Part shown: piece after piece, positions 62,185 through 64,000 of the stretch
How the letters are laid out: each line of letters starts with the position of its first letter
Numbering within the stretch: position 1 is the first letter of the stretch
Assembly: GCF_002893765.1 (NCBI RefSeq)
Contig: NZ_CP025938.1
Span: 124,001-188,000 of the forward strand
Direction: 5' to 3'
Source: Tamlana carrageenivorans
GTDB lineage: Bacteria > Bacteroidota > Bacteroidia > Flavobacteriales > Flavobacteriaceae
Length of the DNA stretch: 64,000 bases
Made by a program: the position numbers and the translations under genes
The notes under the pieces: model-generated
Seen by the model: only the letters and a program-made list of their open reading frames with translations
Told to the model about the DNA's origin: nothing
The model's database searches: none

Positions 62185-63579
62185 TTATTCTAAAATAGTG
62201 TTTATAACTTCCCAAATGCATCTTGAAGCTCCATTAGGACGCTCTCCCGCCACTATATTAAACCATTGCTTTCCTTCCTCAACATTAGAAAGCTTCCCAT
62301 CTAATATTTGTTTTAGCAACCCTTCCAGTTCCGTTTTATCTCTACAGAAAACAGCGGCACGATCACTTGGCATGCTTCTAAAGTGCACATATTTATAATT
62401 CTGACCAATGTCTCGAATGCCTTTTTTTAATTGTGGTTGCTCGTAGTTATAATAAATACACGGTTTGTTATGCGCCACAAAATCGAATACTGTAGAAGAA
62501 CATACATTGGTTACCAATTCACTATGCTCACAAACGTTATACAACATTTTAAAATCTTCAGGAGTTGGCAGGATTTGGTTCCATTGTTCGCCCACTTGTT
62601 TCCATAAAGGGTCTAGAACGTTTATAATATCTTTATTAGCTTTAATTACGGCATCGTATCTTGTAGTAAAATCGACCGGACACTTTCTGTAAATAATCCC
62701 CAAGTTGTATCCTTTATCATTTAAACGTCTTACCGCATACGCTAAATCTTCCAAATAATATTGATCTAAAGGTGATGTGGTTTCATCATCGCCAGAGTAA
62801 CAAATGTATTTTTTGTTAGGATCTAAGCCGTACTTATCAAAAAATTCTGCTTTAGTTTGTTTTAAACGCGTATCAAAATGCGGTTCAAACTGTGGCGTTC
62901 CGGTAACAAACACCTGCTTTTCTTTAACAAAAGGATAATATTTTAAAAGCTCTTCCTTCATTAAATTACTCCACACGCAGTAATAATCGGTTTCAACGAC
63001 TTGCATGGCTTTAGGCACGTTATCCCAAGAGTACACAAAAGCTACTGTTGGAATCCCTAAATCCTTGGCTGCCAATAAAGCACTTATAGATTGGGTAGCT
63101 CGTTGTGTGGTACAAAATACAACATCGGGTTTATGCTTTTCCAATTGCGCTTTGCAATAGCTGTATTTTGAGGTTGAGCGTTCTAACCTGTTTATTTTAT
63201 GTCGTAATTTAACGAGTCCTTTCTCCGAATTATAAAGACCAATTAACACTTGAGTATACAAACTTTTTAAACTGTTTTTAATACCTGAGTAATTAAAAGG
63301 GAATTTATAAGTGGGATAAACTTCATCGTTAAATTTATCACGAGAAATATTTAACTCTACTCTTTTTCGTGCTCTAGAATAAAAAGGTAGTAAAGGGTGT
63401 GCTATATGGTCTTCTATTTTTACTTCCTTGAATCCTAAATTGTCTTTTAAAGAAAAAACGGTGTTATTCCAATACGTTATATCAAACCCCATCTGTTCTC
63501 CAATTTTCTTAAAATCGGTAAAGGCAAAGTTTCTTAAACCAACACCATCGGGAAAAAATATAAAAACCTTTTTATTCAT
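62185..63579 (-). CDS. GT-B-fold surface polysaccharide protein (epimerase/glycerophosphotransferase-like)
   Basis: A 464-residue protein of two Rossmann-like halves. PDVVFCTTQRATQSISALLAAKDLGIPTVAFVYSWDNVP and VTGTPQFEPHFD resemble surface carbohydrate proteins related to UDP-GlcNAc 2-epimerase and CDP-glycerol transferases, with SELVTNVCSSTVFDFVAHNKPCIYYNY in the C-terminal domain. The reaction is not certain. It lies 7 bp after the NeuB-like gene, which points to a step with nonulosonic acids or their transfer. Confidence 0.65.
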   Translation of the reverse strand: MNKKVFIFFPDGVGLRNFAFTDFKKIGEQMGFDITYWNNTVFSLKDNLGFKEVKIEDHIAHPLLPFYSRARKRVELNISRDKFNDEVYPTYKFPFNYSGIKNSLKSLYTQVLIGLYNSEKGLVKLRHKINRLERSTSKYSYCKAQLEKHKPDVVFCTTQRATQSISALLAAKDLGIPTVAFVYSWDNVPKAMQVVETDYYCVWSNLMKEELLKYYPFVKEKQVFVTGTPQFEPHFDTRLKQTKAEFFDKYGLDPNKKYICYSGDDETTSPLDQYYLEDLAYAVRRLNDKGYNLGIIYRKCPVDFTTRYDAVIKANKDIINVLDPLWKQVGEQWNQILPTPEDFKMLYNVCEHSELVTNVCSSTVFDFVAHNKPCIYYNYEQPQLKKGIRDIGQNYKYVHFRSMPSDRAAVFCRDKTELEGLLKQILDGKLSNVEEGKQWFNIVAGERPNGASRCIWEVINTILE

Positions 63580-63586
63580 TAATTTT

Positions 63587-64000
63587 CTAGCCTTTTTGAT
63601 TTTTCAACTTGTCGCGTTGTACTTGTTCTATGGGCAGTATATCTTGTTTTTTAAAACTTAAGGCATTATGTACAGCCTTTAAATCCCTCGTTAATTTTCG
63701 TAATCCCATGGGTTCTAGTGAGGCTGCATGATCGGTGCCTTTCCAGGTTCTGTCTATGGTATAATGGCGTTCAACAATATTCGCTCCTAAGGTATAAGCA
63801 GCAACATCTACTGCGATACCTAAATGATGCCCCGAAAACCCAATATGTTTAACCTCATCTTTATATTTTTCAATTAGTAAATTGATATCCAACAGACAAA
63901 CATCTTCAAATGGTACGGGGTAGCCTGAGGTACAATTATAAAGTACTAAATCTTTATTTCTTTTGTGTTTTTTAAAAAGCGTGACTAAATTTTCTATCTC
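63587..64000 (-). CDS. NeuB-family nonulosonic acid synthase, C-terminal part (runs off the right edge)
   Basis: 138 codons ending at 63587; the 5' part lies beyond 64000. LYNCTSGYPVPFEDVCLL, IGFSGHHLGIAVDVAAYTLGANIVERHYTIDRTWKGTDHAASLEP and LRKLTRDLKAVHNAL match sialic, legionaminic or pseudaminic acid synthases, which condense phosphoenolpyruvate with a hexosamine. Which acid is made cannot be told from this part. The N-terminal TIM barrel is only partly visible and the C-terminal antifreeze-like SAF domain seems to be lacking, as the protein stops soon after the barrel. Confidence 0.82.
   Translation of the reverse strand, partial: EIENLVTLFKKHKRNKDLVLYNCTSGYPVPFEDVCLLDINLLIEKYKDEVKHIGFSGHHLGIAVDVAAYTLGANIVERHYTIDRTWKGTDHAASLEPMGLRKLTRDLKAVHNALSFKKQDILPIEQVQRDKLKNQKG

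Overview
The window is AT-rich DNA of a member of the Bacteroidota, most likely a marine-type flavobacterium (family Flavobacteriaceae). This rests on gene content: TonB receptor with imelysin and HTTM genes, a long NusB, DUF3276, a PorV-type IX secretion protein, DUF4105/Lnb and a cyclophilin-FKBP fusion. TAnnTTTG-type -7 boxes and Shine-Dalgarno-poor leaders agree. No rRNA, tRNA or CRISPR array was seen.

Layout. 1-4.6 kb: a leftward iron-acquisition locus (DUF4856 lipoprotein, imelysin lipoprotein, HTTM protein, TonB-dependent receptor running off the left edge) behind a recognisable promoter overlapped by a perfect palindrome. 4.6-9.1 kb: housekeeping genes (HMG-CoA lyase, pyrD, pepT), a lipoprotein ecotin, and a decayed ydeI-like gene. 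9.1-11.8 kb: a nested insertion, an IS256-family element inside an IS4-family element inside the last codons of the ydeI-like gene; every boundary can be read from target duplications. 11.9-30.2 kb: core genes (cysK, proBC, nusB-DUF1573-yajC, ABC exporter, DUF3276, plsC-like, csaA, bstA-like, FKBP-cyclophilin fusion, recQ, kdsD, tatC, lptB). 30.2-32.8 kb: an accessory patch with a 136-bp direct repeat, a HepT/MntA toxin-antitoxin pair, and an IS30-family element inserted into a third, diverged repeat copy. 32.9-37.2 kb: DUF808, pssA, PorV2-like and Lnb-like genes.

37.2-64 kb is a leftward surface-polysaccharide region: initiating sugar transferase, glycosyltransferases, Wzy/WaaL-like polymerase, MBOAT/SGNH O-acetylation genes and, at the right edge, a NeuB-type nonulosonic acid synthase. 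Between its two halves (42.6-52.3 kb) lies the most interesting part: a PAAR protein, a very large cell-wall-degrading effector, and three lipoprotein genes that may confer immunity. An intact IS4-family element splits the effector into two ORFs. The 9-bp target duplication shows the halves were one in-frame gene of about 1295 codons, carrying M23-like, SH3-like, EF-hand, peptidoglycan-binding, M15-like and GH24 lysozyme regions. The strain has therefore probably lost the full-length effector while keeping PAAR and the candidate immunity genes.

Other signs of decay or switching are an in-frame TAG in the ydeI-like gene and a frameshift at an A8 tract in the MBOAT acyltransferase gene. Intergenic regions carry several short palindromic repeat families.
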